Positions 54,462-63,669 are shown, numbered from the stretch's first letter. The stretch: 64,000 nt of DNA from Lelliottia sp. WAP21 (GCF_020532665.2 NZ_JAIWPG020000005.1:1-64000); one strand, 5' to 3'. Notes: generated from the letters alone by a model not told the origin. A program made the numbers and translations.

Positions 54462-54498
54462 GCCCTCACCCCAGCCCTCTCCCACTGGGAGAGGGAGA
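54462..54498. repeat. REP-like palindrome
   Basis: GCCCTCACCCC followed by CCCTCTCCC-ACT-GGGAGAGGG. It is the same type as the expanded array at 56884-57148. It lies between two minus-strand genes. Confidence 0.65.
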
Positions 54499-54506
54499 AA
54501 TGCACG

Positions 54507-55886
54507 TCACCCCACCGTGCCCCAGACGAGATTGCCCTTGTGGAAGGTGGCGGTGCGCGGTGAAATGCGCGCCACGGCCTCGGCGGAACAGGAGGCATCC
54601 ACCAGCACAAAGCTTGCCTCATCCTGCGCTTTTGGCCATACGCGATCGCCTTTATCGTTCAGGGGCAGAACGTCGCCCGTCGCAATACCCAGCGCGCGGG
54701 AGAGCGTCTGTTCGTTGGGGCGGATATAGAGCTGGGCATACAGATTGGCCTTTTCCAGCATGTCGCCCAGGCCATACGGCGACCAGTGGTCAATCACGCT
54801 GTCGGTCCCCGTCATCACAAACACGCCTTTATCACGCAGCTGCTTCAGTGGCATATGCAGGGTGCCAATCGGCACGGTAGAGGCAATGGTCACCTGCTGC
54901 GCCGCCATGCGGGTGGCGATTTCATCGACCTGCTGTTCGTTAAGCGTGGCCAGCGCGAAGGCGTGGCTGATGGTCAGCTTGCCCTTCAGCGCAGGCGTTT
55001 TCTCGACGGTCTCAACCATGTAGTTGACCGCCGCCACGCCCGCCGGGCTGGTTTCGTGCAGGTGGATGTCCACGCCTTTGTCATAATCCAGCGCAATCTG
55101 GAACATGGTGTCGAGGGATTTTTCCATCGCACCGTCCACGTTCGTCGGATCCAGCCCGCCCACGTAGTGTGCGCCAGCCTGCATCGCCTCGCGCATCAGT
55201 TTTTCTGACTTCGATAACAGCAGGCCGTGCTGCGGGAAGGCGACAATTTCACAGTCAAACCCCGGCTTGCGGCGTGCTAAAACCGCCTGGAGATTTTCCA
55301 GGTTTTTCAGGCCGGAGGTCGGCTCAATATTGCAATGGCTGCGGGCGATATTGGAGCCTTTCGACTGAATCAGATCGATAAGCTTTTCCGCACGCGCCTG
55401 CGTGTAGGGCTGTAACTCAGGCAGCAGTTTTTGCTCAAGGCGGATCATATCCTGAATGGTGGTGCCTGCCGGGCGGTTCAGCGAGCGCCAGGGGCCACCG
55501 TAAAAGGTCTTATCCAGGTGAATGTGCATGTCGCGCAGGGCGGGCAGCATTAGCTTGCCGCCCGCATCGTAATGGGGAAGCGCGGGGTCGGCGTGGCTGT
55601 TGTTCTCCCGCAGGGCGACAATTTTGCCGTCATTAATTTCGAGGGTTTTCAGTTCTGTGCGGGTGCTTATCGCCACCCCGCCCTCGAATTCAAAACCGGC
55701 TTCCAGCAGCACGTTGTCCAGGTAGTAGTGTTTTGAGTTGATGTTCATTGGTTTGCCGGTCTCGCCTGTTTTTGTTGCTGAGTTAGCAGCATACGCGACG
55801 GATCCGGTCGTGCCAAAGAGCGCACAGGCGGTCACCATTTTGCCGCTCTGGCTGATAAATTCACGGCGGCTTTTATTCTCGTTCAT
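54507..55886 (-). CDS. Tat-exported metal-dependent amidohydrolase (cytosine deaminase-like)
   Basis: This 459-aa enzyme has a twin-arginine signal peptide (NKSRREFISQSGKMV, hydrophobic TACALFGTTGSVAYA). The amidohydrolase barrel follows with metal ligands in DMHIHLDKTF, ARSHCNIEP, DIHLHETS, SHAFAL and GTDSVIDHW, like cytosine/creatinine deaminases. Export to the periplasm is unusual for this family. It ends the minus-strand group with carbamate kinase 16 bases upstream, so it may release an amine or open a ring before uptake by the purine-type permease of the cluster. Its substrate is unknown. Confidence 0.85.
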   Translation of the reverse strand: MNENKSRREFISQSGKMVTACALFGTTGSVAYAANSATKTGETGKPMNINSKHYYLDNVLLEAGFEFEGGVAISTRTELKTLEINDGKIVALRENNSHADPALPHYDAGGKLMLPALRDMHIHLDKTFYGGPWRSLNRPAGTTIQDMIRLEQKLLPELQPYTQARAEKLIDLIQSKGSNIARSHCNIEPTSGLKNLENLQAVLARRKPGFDCEIVAFPQHGLLLSKSEKLMREAMQAGAHYVGGLDPTNVDGAMEKSLDTMFQIALDYDKGVDIHLHETSPAGVAAVNYMVETVEKTPALKGKLTISHAFALATLNEQQVDEIATRMAAQQVTIASTVPIGTLHMPLKQLRDKGVFVMTGTDSVIDHWSPYGLGDMLEKANLYAQLYIRPNEQTLSRALGIATGDVLPLNDKGDRVWPKAQDEASFVLVDASCSAEAVARISPRTATFHKGNLVWGTVG

Positions 55887-55902
55887 CTTCTCTTCCTTTT
55901 AC

Positions 55903-56853
55903 TTACACATTCACAATGTGGGTGCCGGTTTCACCGCGCAGTGCCGCAGGCAGGCAGTCCGGTAAGGTGATGATCACGCGCTTGCCGCCGTTGTTCAGAA
56001 ACGCCAGCGAGGCGACGATTTTCGGCAGCATGCTGCCCGCCGGGAAGTGCCCCTCCTCCATATAACGCGTCATCTGCGCCACGTTCACCGTATCCAGCGC
56101 CTGCTGGTCCGGCTTACCAAAGTGGATGCACACTTTCTCCACCCCGGTGGTGATCACCAGCACGTCGGCCTGGATCTCGCGGGCCAGCAGCGCGGTCGAG
56201 AGATCTTTATCAATCACCGCATCAACGCTCTGGTAATCCCCCTGCGCTGTGCGCACTACCGGAATTCCGCCCCCGCCCGCCCCGATCACCACAAAGCCTT
56301 TCTGCGTGAGCGTTTTAATAGCGTCCGCTTCAACGATGCGCAGCGGCTGCGGCGAGGCCACCACCCGGCGATAACCGCGCCCGGAGTCTTCAACAAAATG
56401 CCAGTCAGGATGGGCACGCTGGAGCGCATCACGCTGTGTCTCACTGAAAAACGCGCCGATAGGTTTGGTGGGATGGGTAAAACCTGGATCGTGTTTATCC
56501 ACTTCCACCTGAGTGACGACCGTGACCGCTTTTTGCTCGCCGCGGGCGGCGAGGCGGTTATTGAGCGCCTGCTGGATCAGATAGCCGATACCGCCCTGGG
56601 TATCCGCCACGCAGTTTGCCAGCGGGGTGAGGGGGAGCCCTTCCTGCTCGTGGGCAATTTCTGCCCGGCGCAAATCCAGCCCCACCTGCGGGCCGTTACC
56701 GTGTGTGAGCACGATGTCATAGTCGGATGCCAGCATCTCCAGCACAGACTCTGCGACCGCCTTGACCGCTCGGGACTGATGTTCAATGGACTGACTGGCG
56801 TTATCTTTGATAATGCTGTTGCCGCCGATAGCGACGACCATGAGTTCTTTCAT
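55903..56853 (-). CDS. carbamate kinase (ArcC/YbcF-like)
   Basis: It converts carbamoyl phosphate and ADP to ATP, ammonia and CO2. The 316-aa protein has MVVAIGGNSI, LTHGNGPQVGLDLRRAE, VIGAGGGGIPV and DAVIDKDLSTALLA, all typical of the amino-acid kinase fold of carbamate kinases. The frame continues 18 codons into a REP element, but the ATG at 56853 with AAAGGAAA before it is the start. In E. coli ybcF sits beside fdrA-ylbE-ylbF in allantoin catabolism; the neighbourhood here is similar. Confidence 0.93.
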   Translation of the reverse strand: MKELMVVAIGGNSIIKDNASQSIEHQSRAVKAVAESVLEMLASDYDIVLTHGNGPQVGLDLRRAEIAHEQEGLPLTPLANCVADTQGGIGYLIQQALNNRLAARGEQKAVTVVTQVEVDKHDPGFTHPTKPIGAFFSETQRDALQRAHPDWHFVEDSGRGYRRVVASPQPLRIVEADAIKTLTQKGFVVIGAGGGGIPVVRTAQGDYQSVDAVIDKDLSTALLAREIQADVLVITTGVEKVCIHFGKPDQQALDTVNVAQMTRYMEEGHFPAGSMLPKIVASLAFLNNGGKRVIITLPDCLPAALRGETGTHIVNV

Positions 56854-56883
56854 CTGTTTTCCTTTAAAAAAGTGCGTTCTGGT

Positions 56884-57148
56884 GCCCTCACCCCGGCCCT
56901 CTCCCACAGGGAGAGGGAGAATTAACCTTCCCTCTCACGCATGGGAGAGGGAGAATTAACGTTCCCTCTCACGTATGGGGAGGACGCATATTCCCTCTCC
57001 CCATGGGAGAGGGGGAATTCACGCCCTCTCACGCATGGGGAGGACGCATATTCCCTCTCCCCGTGGAAGAGGGGGAATTAGCGTTCCCTTTCACGCATGG
57101 GGAGGACTCCTATTCCCTCTCCCCGTGGGAGAGGGTTAGGGTGAGGGC
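56884..57148. repeat. expanded REP-like array, about three 61-bp units
   Basis: The outer arms GCCCTCACCC (56884) and GGGTGAGGGC (57139) face each other 245 bases apart. Inside, a unit of about 61 bp (CCCTCTCACGCATGGGGAGG then CATATTCCCTCTCCCC and GGGAGAGGGGGAATT) is repeated about three times with few changes, plus a partial copy. It separates the permease and carbamate kinase genes and would fold strongly in mRNA. Confidence 0.8.
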
Positions 57149-57159
57149 ATCAGGCATTA

Positions 57160-58704
57160 TCAGGACTCAGAAACCGGTGCAGCAGCATTCACCGCCTCGC
57201 GGCTATCAAGAAAATGCTTCACCACGAACATGCCTCCCATCATCAGGTAGGCCGTGACAAACATCAGCGAACTGCCTTCGGCAAAGCCAACCACGGGCGC
57301 GTGGATCACGCCGAACAGCGCCAGCAACGCCCCCACGGCGGCCGCCACGGCTCCGCGCAGCGGTTTGTTGATGATGGCGAAGATAGCGATGCAGCCCCAC
57401 AGCATACTGGCGAGCGGTGCACCGTTACCCAGATGCACCAGCCCCTGGTAGTAGATCCCTTTGCTGTGCAGCACGTCGGTGCCGATTTTCGCCGCACTGG
57501 TCCCCGCCGCGCCCATCACGCTGTTCATCATGGTCAGCGCCCAGTTGGCGATCCACGGGAACAGACAGATGAAGATCACGGGGACCTCCACTTTGGGCGT
57601 TTCCCTTACTACCTGGTTGGCGGTCACCACCCCGATAAACACCAGAATCGGCACGATGGCGGTCATCGGTATGATGGCGAGCATAAACGCCCCCAGCCCG
57701 AACAGCGGCACGATAAACATGGTCACACCGGAGGCCAGCGTGTAACCAATGCTGGCCCCCATCGCTTTCCAGCCCGCGTGGCCGACGTAAACCGTCACCG
57801 GGAACGGGTTACCCATCAGACACCCGAGCATGGAGGCCAGCCCGTTTGCCAGCATCACCTTGCGGGTCGGGTACTCATCCCCCGCCGCGTGGGCGCTTTC
57901 GATGTTTTCCAGGTCAAAAATGTAGTTCGCCAGACCCAGCGGGACGGCAGAGGCCAGGTACGGCAACGCGTGCGGTAGCCCCTGCATAAAGCTGTCGATG
58001 TGTACGGACGGCGGGTTAAAGCCAAACGACGACATCGAGGCTTTGATGGCCTCCGGACTCTGCAGACCAGAGATCCACGCCAGCGCGGTACCGGCAATCA
58101 GCAAGAGCAGGCCGGTCGGGATTTTGGCGAAGATCGGCTTTTTACCAAACCAGTTAATGAAAATCAGCAGCAGCACGATAAACGACACGGTAGGTGCCTC
58201 AAACGCCTGCAGCATCGGGTTCATCGCCAGCAGCAGCAGGCCCAGCCCGGACAGGCAAGACAGCAGGACGGTACGCGGGATCATCTTGCGGATGGTCTCC
58301 CCCAGGAACGAACCGCCCGCCAGAATCATCGCCTCCACGAAGCACCACACCAGACCAATCTGGATAGCGAAATCCGCATCACCGGTTTGCTGGTAGACCG
58401 GCATCAGCACCAGAAAGGTCACGGTGAAAATTGACGGCGCGCTTGGGCCAGACGGCAGCGCGGTGACATCCGTACGCCCGGTCTGGCGCGCCATCTGCAG
58501 GCCAAACCACGCGTAGCAGACGCTCGCGACCAGCACCGCCAGCCCGAAGGCGGGCGCAATGCGTCCATAAACAATCTCCTTCGGGATGCCGACGACAAAA
58601 ATGAGCAGCCCCATCATGGTCAGCAAATTGGTCAGGTTGTTGGTCATCAACCCGAAATATGCCGCCCAGTCACCTCTTTTCCACTCCAGTTTCATGCTTT
58701 TCAT
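57160..58704 (-). CDS. xanthine/uracil-type (NCS2/AzgA-like) permease
   Basis: This 514-aa polytopic transporter has about 12-14 hydrophobic segments (NLTNLLTMMGLLIFVVGIP; VLLSCLSGLGLLLLAM; TGLLLLIAGTALAWISG). The nucleobase-permease region DVTALPSGPSAP and the segment GNPFPVTVYVGHAGWKAMG are near the substrate site. It resembles NCS2-type purine/xanthine/uracil permeases. It lies 11 bases after ylbE, so it is in the FdrA/YlbE operon. The substrate is likely a purine-derived or other N-rich ring compound. Confidence 0.87.
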   Translation of the reverse strand: MKSMKLEWKRGDWAAYFGLMTNNLTNLLTMMGLLIFVVGIPKEIVYGRIAPAFGLAVLVASVCYAWFGLQMARQTGRTDVTALPSGPSAPSIFTVTFLVLMPVYQQTGDADFAIQIGLVWCFVEAMILAGGSFLGETIRKMIPRTVLLSCLSGLGLLLLAMNPMLQAFEAPTVSFIVLLLIFINWFGKKPIFAKIPTGLLLLIAGTALAWISGLQSPEAIKASMSSFGFNPPSVHIDSFMQGLPHALPYLASAVPLGLANYIFDLENIESAHAAGDEYPTRKVMLANGLASMLGCLMGNPFPVTVYVGHAGWKAMGASIGYTLASGVTMFIVPLFGLGAFMLAIIPMTAIVPILVFIGVVTANQVVRETPKVEVPVIFICLFPWIANWALTMMNSVMGAAGTSAAKIGTDVLHSKGIYYQGLVHLGNGAPLASMLWGCIAIFAIINKPLRGAVAAAVGALLALFGVIHAPVVGFAEGSSLMFVTAYLMMGGMFVVKHFLDSREAVNAAAPVSES

Positions 58705-58715
58705 GGATGCTTACC

Positions 58716-60131
58716 TTATAGGAAGTAGCGATCGCGGAAGGTCAACAGCGCCTTTTCAAAACAGCTAAACGGCGGGTGAACGATGCCCGCCCCAATCATG
58801 CCAATGCCTGCGTCTTTGTGGGCAATGGCGGTATTAATGACCGGCAAAATGCCGCTGCCTGCGACTTTTGTGATGTCGATGGCGGTGGGAATGCCCATAA
58901 ACGAGAGCAGAGGAATGGTGACGTTCGGGTTTTCGCCGAGGGTGATCTCGCGCATCTGACGGGAGAAATCGATGGCTTCATCCACCGTGCCGCCCACCAG
59001 CGCCACGATCGCCGGGGCTGTGGCCATCGCAAAACCACCGATACCGTAGGTTTCGGTAATGGCGCTGTCGCCAATATCCAGCCCGGAGTCTTCCGGCCTG
59101 TAGCCCGCGAACATCGGCCCCATCACCTGCTGCGCCGGGCCGGTGAACCACTGCCCCGGCAGCCCGGAGATGCGCAGGCCGAACTCGTAGCCGTTACGCG
59201 CCATGGTGGTGACCACGGTGCTGTACTCAATACCGTGTGCGGCATCCATGGCGGCTTTACACATCGCCATCCACGTCGGGCCGGAGAAGTAGTCGCTGCT
59301 GGCGACGAACTCAAACACCTCACGCTGCTGTGCCACCGGATACCCGGTCTGAATTAGCCCCGGCGTCAGCGCCTGGATCAGCAGCGTGGTGCCAGCGTTG
59401 TTGCGGTTATGGCACTCGTCGCCCATGTGCAGCGCCTGGGCCAGCATCAGGCGCAGGTCGATTTCACCGATGATTTTCATGGCGTCGCGCAGCATCGGGC
59501 CGAGCACGTCACGCATCCAGTTCAGGCGGTCAATAACGCTCTGGTCGTTGGCGCCCATGCGCAGGATCTTCGCCATCTGCTCGCTAAGGTTAGTGAACGC
59601 CCGGTTGCCGTAGGTTTTGTTCTCAACGATGTGCATAAACATCGATGCGGACGTGACGCCCGCCATTGAGCCTACGCAGTCGTGCTCGTGACAGGGCGAG
59701 AAGGTGATCGCCCCTGACGCCGCCACGCGCTCCGCGTCGTCGATATCGCGCGCCAGCCCTTCAAACACCAGCGCCCCGGTCACGGCCCCTTTCATTGCGC
59801 CACACATGTTTTCCCAGCTGACGGGCGGACCGGCGTGCAGAATGGTGGTGCGGGTCATACCCGGCACAACGTTGATCGCCTGGTCGTAGCCCACCAGCAC
59901 AGGATGGGACTGGATAATGCGCTCAAGGGCAATCTTATTGGCGGCGGCGATTTTGTCAGCCAGCGGCCCAAGGGCCAGCTGATCCAGCGCCTCGACAACC
60001 TGCAAATTCCCCTGCCCCGGCGGCGTCCAGTCGAGCTGGGTCACGGGGATGTGCTGCTTTTTGAGATCTTCACTGAACATCGCGATACCGACGTTAATCA
60101 CGTTCAGCGGCTGGTTAAATAAGGTCGTCAT
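58716..60131 (-). CDS. ylbE: YlbE-like protein (DUF1116)
   Basis: This 471-aa protein of the DUF1116 family always occurs with FdrA. It has TTILHAGPPVSWENMCGAMK, FSPCHEHDCVGSMAGVTS, DECHNRNNAGTTL and GQWFTGPAQQVMGPMF. In E. coli FdrA, YlbE and YlbF have been connected with oxamate carbamoyltransferase activity in anaerobic allantoin use, which yields carbamoyl phosphate. The start overlaps the fdrA stop by one base (TGATG). It is slightly longer than the K-12 protein as I remember it (419 aa). Confidence 0.88.
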   Translation of the reverse strand: MTTLFNQPLNVINVGIAMFSEDLKKQHIPVTQLDWTPPGQGNLQVVEALDQLALGPLADKIAAANKIALERIIQSHPVLVGYDQAINVVPGMTRTTILHAGPPVSWENMCGAMKGAVTGALVFEGLARDIDDAERVAASGAITFSPCHEHDCVGSMAGVTSASMFMHIVENKTYGNRAFTNLSEQMAKILRMGANDQSVIDRLNWMRDVLGPMLRDAMKIIGEIDLRLMLAQALHMGDECHNRNNAGTTLLIQALTPGLIQTGYPVAQQREVFEFVASSDYFSGPTWMAMCKAAMDAAHGIEYSTVVTTMARNGYEFGLRISGLPGQWFTGPAQQVMGPMFAGYRPEDSGLDIGDSAITETYGIGGFAMATAPAIVALVGGTVDEAIDFSRQMREITLGENPNVTIPLLSFMGIPTAIDITKVAGSGILPVINTAIAHKDAGIGMIGAGIVHPPFSCFEKALLTFRDRYFL

Positions 60132-61672
60132 CAGACTGTCTCCCCTTTAAAAACAAATTCACGTGCCAGTAATCCGGTGTTAGTGCTGCTGCTCGCCCAG
60201 ATCACGCCTGCCTCGGTCAGCAGCTCACACTGCTGTGCCAGGGACGGCGAGTCCTGGTCGGTTCCGAGCACATAGCCGAGAATTTCCAGCGGACGGTTGT
60301 CGGCTTTCGCAATCGCCTGCGCCTCTTTAATGGCCTCAAGCATCACGCCGACCGGATCCTCGTGCGCGCCAAAGCCCAGGACAAAGTCCATCACGATCAC
60401 CCCCACCTCGGGGTCACGCGCCTCCTGCAACAGGCGGCTGATGCGGTTGGTCGGGTCGATCATTGGGTGCGGTTTGCCGTGGGTGAAATCGTCATCTCCA
60501 AAATCCAGGAAGGTATGGGCTTTACTGACGTTGATATCGTCCAGCCGTTTCGCCGGATCGGGTTGAATATTGCTGTAGACGTCGTCGTATTTTTCCAGCG
60601 CGGCAAACATCGCCTCATCGCACAGGGTGCCGCCGCAGAACAGGCCGCGGATGTATTTCTGCCGGGGCGTCAGCCGGGCCCGCACCTCTTCGATCAGTGG
60701 CCAGTTCAGCGGATGCAGATCGAGAGACTCTTTTTTCACCCCCGTTAACAGCACGGCCTTCAGCGCCGCCTCTTTGGTGCCACGGGCGAAGTGCAGATTG
60801 TCTTCATCAGCAGGCGGCTGATGACGACCGAGGAAACAGACCACCACCGGCTTGCGACAGCTGCGGGCGCGGGCCAGCACTTTTTCTGCCACCGACGGCG
60901 CAGGCGGTTTAGAGATGAGGGTAATCACCTGGGTGGCGTCGTCAGCGTCCAGCATCGCGATGGCATCCAGCATCATCAGGCCGCCAATCTTTTCGCTCAG
61001 ATCGCGCCCGCCGGTGCCAATCAGCTGCGACACGCCGCCGCCGAATTCATGGATCCGCACGCTCAGCTCCTGGCTGCCGGTCCCGGACGCCCCGATAATA
61101 CCAATTGGCCCACGGCGCACCGCATTGGCAAAGCACAGCCCGGTACCGTTGATAATGGCCGTGCCGCAGTCCGGCCCCATCATCAGCAACCCTTTCTGGT
61201 GTGCCCGCTGCTTCAACGCCAGTTCGTCATCAAGGCTGACGTTGTCGGAGAAGAGCATGACGTTGAGATCGTTTTCCAGCGCCTGACGTGCTTCGCGGGC
61301 GGCAAACGTGCCGTTTACCGAAATCACCGCCAGGTTGCTCTCAGGACGATGGGTTTTCGCACTGGCAAGGGTGGCATAGCGCGCTTCATGGCTCCCGCCG
61401 CTCTCCTTGCGGGTGAAAAGCGCTTCAATGGCTGCCAGCGTTTCGTCATTCGCCGCCTCGCCTTTAATCACGATCATTAAGTCGCCGTTTTTGGCATCGC
61501 TTAATTCCGGCGTTAATAGCCCGAGATTTTTTAATACGCCTTTATTCATTTCTGTCGCCATGGCGACAAAAGCCTGCTCAACGCCCGGCAATTTATTGGC
61601 TTTGGTGGAAACCGACATCAATGACACCGAGTCAAAATAGGTATTCTTTTTAATAACGATTTTGGTGGGCAT
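60131..61672 (-). CDS. fdrA: FdrA family acyl-CoA synthetase-like protein
   Basis: This 513-aa protein has two CoA-ligase-type (succinyl-CoA synthetase alpha-like) halves: GIIGASGTGSQELSVRIHEF with GTGGRDLSEKIGG in the first, and FCGGTLCDEAMF plus EVGVIVMDFVLGFGAHEDP in the second. The N-terminus FDSVSLMSVSTKANKLPGVE fits FdrA. It works with YlbE on a carbamoyl transfer. The CAGGAG ribosome-binding site is good. No YlbF (DUF2877) gene is seen in the window, a difference from the E. coli fdrA-ylbE-ylbF-ybcF order. Confidence 0.92.
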   Translation of the reverse strand: MPTKIVIKKNTYFDSVSLMSVSTKANKLPGVEQAFVAMATEMNKGVLKNLGLLTPELSDAKNGDLMIVIKGEAANDETLAAIEALFTRKESGGSHEARYATLASAKTHRPESNLAVISVNGTFAAREARQALENDLNVMLFSDNVSLDDELALKQRAHQKGLLMMGPDCGTAIINGTGLCFANAVRRGPIGIIGASGTGSQELSVRIHEFGGGVSQLIGTGGRDLSEKIGGLMMLDAIAMLDADDATQVITLISKPPAPSVAEKVLARARSCRKPVVVCFLGRHQPPADEDNLHFARGTKEAALKAVLLTGVKKESLDLHPLNWPLIEEVRARLTPRQKYIRGLFCGGTLCDEAMFAALEKYDDVYSNIQPDPAKRLDDINVSKAHTFLDFGDDDFTHGKPHPMIDPTNRISRLLQEARDPEVGVIVMDFVLGFGAHEDPVGVMLEAIKEAQAIAKADNRPLEILGYVLGTDQDSPSLAQQCELLTEAGVIWASSSTNTGLLAREFVFKGETV

Positions 61673-61750
61673 TATTTTTCTCCTGAAAAAGGATAAAAGG
61701 GGGCCGCCATCGGGCTAAATGCACGATGGGTGAATGCGTCATGTCGTGAA

Positions 61751-61772
61751 GACCTGCTGGTTAAAGCAGGTC
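61751..61772 (-). terminator. hairpin between the ankyrin gene and fdrA
   Basis: GACCTGCT / AGCAGGTC, perfect 8-bp stem with a 6-base loop, just after the ankyrin stop on the minus strand. No T tract follows. It might partly separate the ankyrin transcript from fdrA. Confidence 0.35.
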
Positions 61773-61779
61773 GTGTGAA

Positions 61780-62385
61780 TCAGGCGCCGGCGGCCAGAAG
61801 CAAATCGGCTATTTCATGGAAGCCTTTTTCCCGCGCCAGTTCGAGCGGGGATTTTCCGTATTTATCGGTCATGTGGGGATTTGCGCCGTTATCCAGTAAC
61901 AGCTTCACAATTTCCTGCTGTTTCGCGCCGCCATCGTTGAGGACAATGGCTTCCAGCAGCGGCGTCCAGCCCACAAAGTTGGTGTGGTTGACGTTGATAT
62001 CGGTTTTTTCCAGCAGTTCACGTACGATCTCCACGTGCCCTTTCTCACTGGCTGGCGTAATGCCGACGCCGCCGAAACGGGTCAGGCGATCCAGATCCGG
62101 GTTGGCGGGTAAGACTATCCGCAGCAGGGTGATATCATTGGTCAGGCAGCTAATCAGGAAGGGGTTAAAACAGGTTTGATCCTGTTTATCGATGTCTGCA
62201 CCGGCAGCAATCAGGTATTCAACACACGGATAATGTTTATTCAGGCTGGCAATAATCAGGGCGGTTCGTTTCTGACGGTTTGTGGCGTTAATATCAACGC
62301 CTTTTTCCAGGCAGGATTTTAACGCATCCACGTTACCCTGCTCTGCCGCCAGCAGAAATTCTGTAATGAGTTCAGTTGCAGACAT
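61780..62385 (-). CDS. ankyrin-repeat protein
   Basis: This 201-aa protein is made of about five ankyrin units (AAEQGNVDALKSCLEKGVDINA; KRTALIIASLNKHYPCVEYLI; GGVGITPASEKGHVEIVRELL; GWTPLLEAIVLNDGGAKQQE; GKSPLELAREKGFHEIADLL). There is no signal peptide, so it is cytosolic. It is the first gene of the FdrA/YlbE cluster, 107 bases before fdrA. The family is often next to purine or hydantoin catabolic genes in enterobacteria, but the role is unknown; a protein scaffold is a guess. Confidence 0.88.
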   Translation of the reverse strand: MSATELITEFLLAAEQGNVDALKSCLEKGVDINATNRQKRTALIIASLNKHYPCVEYLIAAGADIDKQDQTCFNPFLISCLTNDITLLRIVLPANPDLDRLTRFGGVGITPASEKGHVEIVRELLEKTDINVNHTNFVGWTPLLEAIVLNDGGAKQQEIVKLLLDNGANPHMTDKYGKSPLELAREKGFHEIADLLLAAGA

Positions 62386-62614
62386 ATTCAGACTCCCGTG
62401 TTTTCATTTCTGATGACCTGAGAATAGCAACAGCGTTCTGATAAAAGAATCCGCTTAAATTTCATTCATCGTAAGCAGATTCATTATTGAATATATTTTC
62501 ACAATCCAGCCAAAATGTGCGTCGGTGCAATCTTTTTCTTATGGTTAAGCTCATTCTGAAGCGATAAAACGCATTATGCTTATATCTCGAGACGCCTTGC
62601 GCGGCGCGGCTCGC

Positions 62615-62642
62615 AACAATTTACACGAAGTGTGATATTGTT
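62615..62642. promoter_or_regulatory. inverted repeat in the fdrA-cluster/lysR divergent region
   Basis: AACAATTTACAC-GAA-GTGTGATATTGTT, with arms nearly complementary apart from one extra base. It contains a LysR-type T-N11-A spacing. It lies about 100 bases before the LysR gene and 230 bases before the ankyrin gene, so it is a good candidate for the AllS-like regulator. Confidence 0.5.
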
Positions 62643-62739
62643 CAAATCAGATGTGACGGCAGTGTTAAAATCTGTTCAAAACTGATCGCCGTAAAGACTG
62701 TAAATGAACCCGATGTTGTGACCTCAAAGGAGCCAGAAG

Positions 62740-63669
62740 ATGAATTCCATTTTTACCGAAGAGAACCTTCTGGCATTCACCACCGCCGCACGCTATCGCA
62801 GCTTTAGCAAAGCCGCCGAAGAGCTGGGCCTGACGACATCAGCGATTAGCTATACGATTAAACGCATGGAGACCGGTCTGGATGTGGTGTTATTTGTGCG
62901 TAATACGCGCAGTATTGAGCTGACCGAGTCCGGCGCCTATTTTTACCGTAAAGCCACCGATTTACTGAATGACTTCTATGCCATTAAGCGGAGCATAGAC
63001 ACGATTGCCCAGGGGATCGAAGCGCGGGTGCGCATCTGTATTAATCAGCTTTTATATACGCCGCGTCATACTGCCCGGCTGTTGCAGGTGCTGAAAAAAC
63101 AATTTCCGACCTGTCAGATCACCGTCACTACCGAGGTATATAACGGTGTCTGGGATTCCATCATTAATAACCAGGCCAACATTGCAATCGGTGCTCCCGA
63201 TACCTTGCTCGACGGCGGTGGAATTGATTACACCGAAATTGGGGCTATTCGATGGGTATTTGCCATTTCCCCGGATCACCCTCTTGCGCTGGCCCCCGAA
63301 CCGCTGGCGGAGAGTCAGCTGCGCCTGTATCCCAACATCATGGTTGAAGACACCGCACACACCATTAATAAAAAAGTCGGCTGGTTGTTACACGGGCAGG
63401 AGGCGATTCTGGTGCCTGACTTTAATACCAAATGTCAGTGCCAGATATTGGGCGAAGGAATTGGTTTTTTACCGGAGCACATGGCGCGAGAGGCGATGGA
63501 AGACGGATTATTAATTACACGTCGAATCAACAATCCACGGCAGGACTCCCGCATGCTGCTGGCCACACAGCATGCGGCAACCGGTCAGGTCACCCGATGG
63601 ATCAAACAGCAGTTTGGACCACAGGGCGTGCTGACCGGCATCTACAGTGATTTGCTCTGGCGAACTTAG
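62740..63669 (+). CDS. LysR-family regulator, AllS-like
   Basis: This 309-aa regulator has a winged helix (LLAFTTAARYRSFSKAAEEL; TTSAISYTIKRMETGLDVVL) and an effector domain with ICINQLLYTPRHTARLL, YNGVWDSIINNQANIAIG and PNIMVEDTAHTINKKVGWLL. These resemble E. coli AllS, the allantoin-dependent activator (INNLLYNPQAVAQLL; YMGVWDSLL; NIEDSARTLTKRVAWRL). It is divergent from the FdrA/YlbE cluster and probably activates it in response to a purine-derived compound. Its stop overlaps the yqaE stop. Confidence 0.88.
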   Translation: MNSIFTEENLLAFTTAARYRSFSKAAEELGLTTSAISYTIKRMETGLDVVLFVRNTRSIELTESGAYFYRKATDLLNDFYAIKRSIDTIAQGIEARVRICINQLLYTPRHTARLLQVLKKQFPTCQITVTTEVYNGVWDSIINNQANIAIGAPDTLLDGGGIDYTEIGAIRWVFAISPDHPLALAPEPLAESQLRLYPNIMVEDTAHTINKKVGWLLHGQEAILVPDFNTKCQCQILGEGIGFLPEHMAREAMEDGLLITRRINNPRQDSRMLLATQHAATGQVTRWIKQQFGPQGVLTGIYSDLLWRT

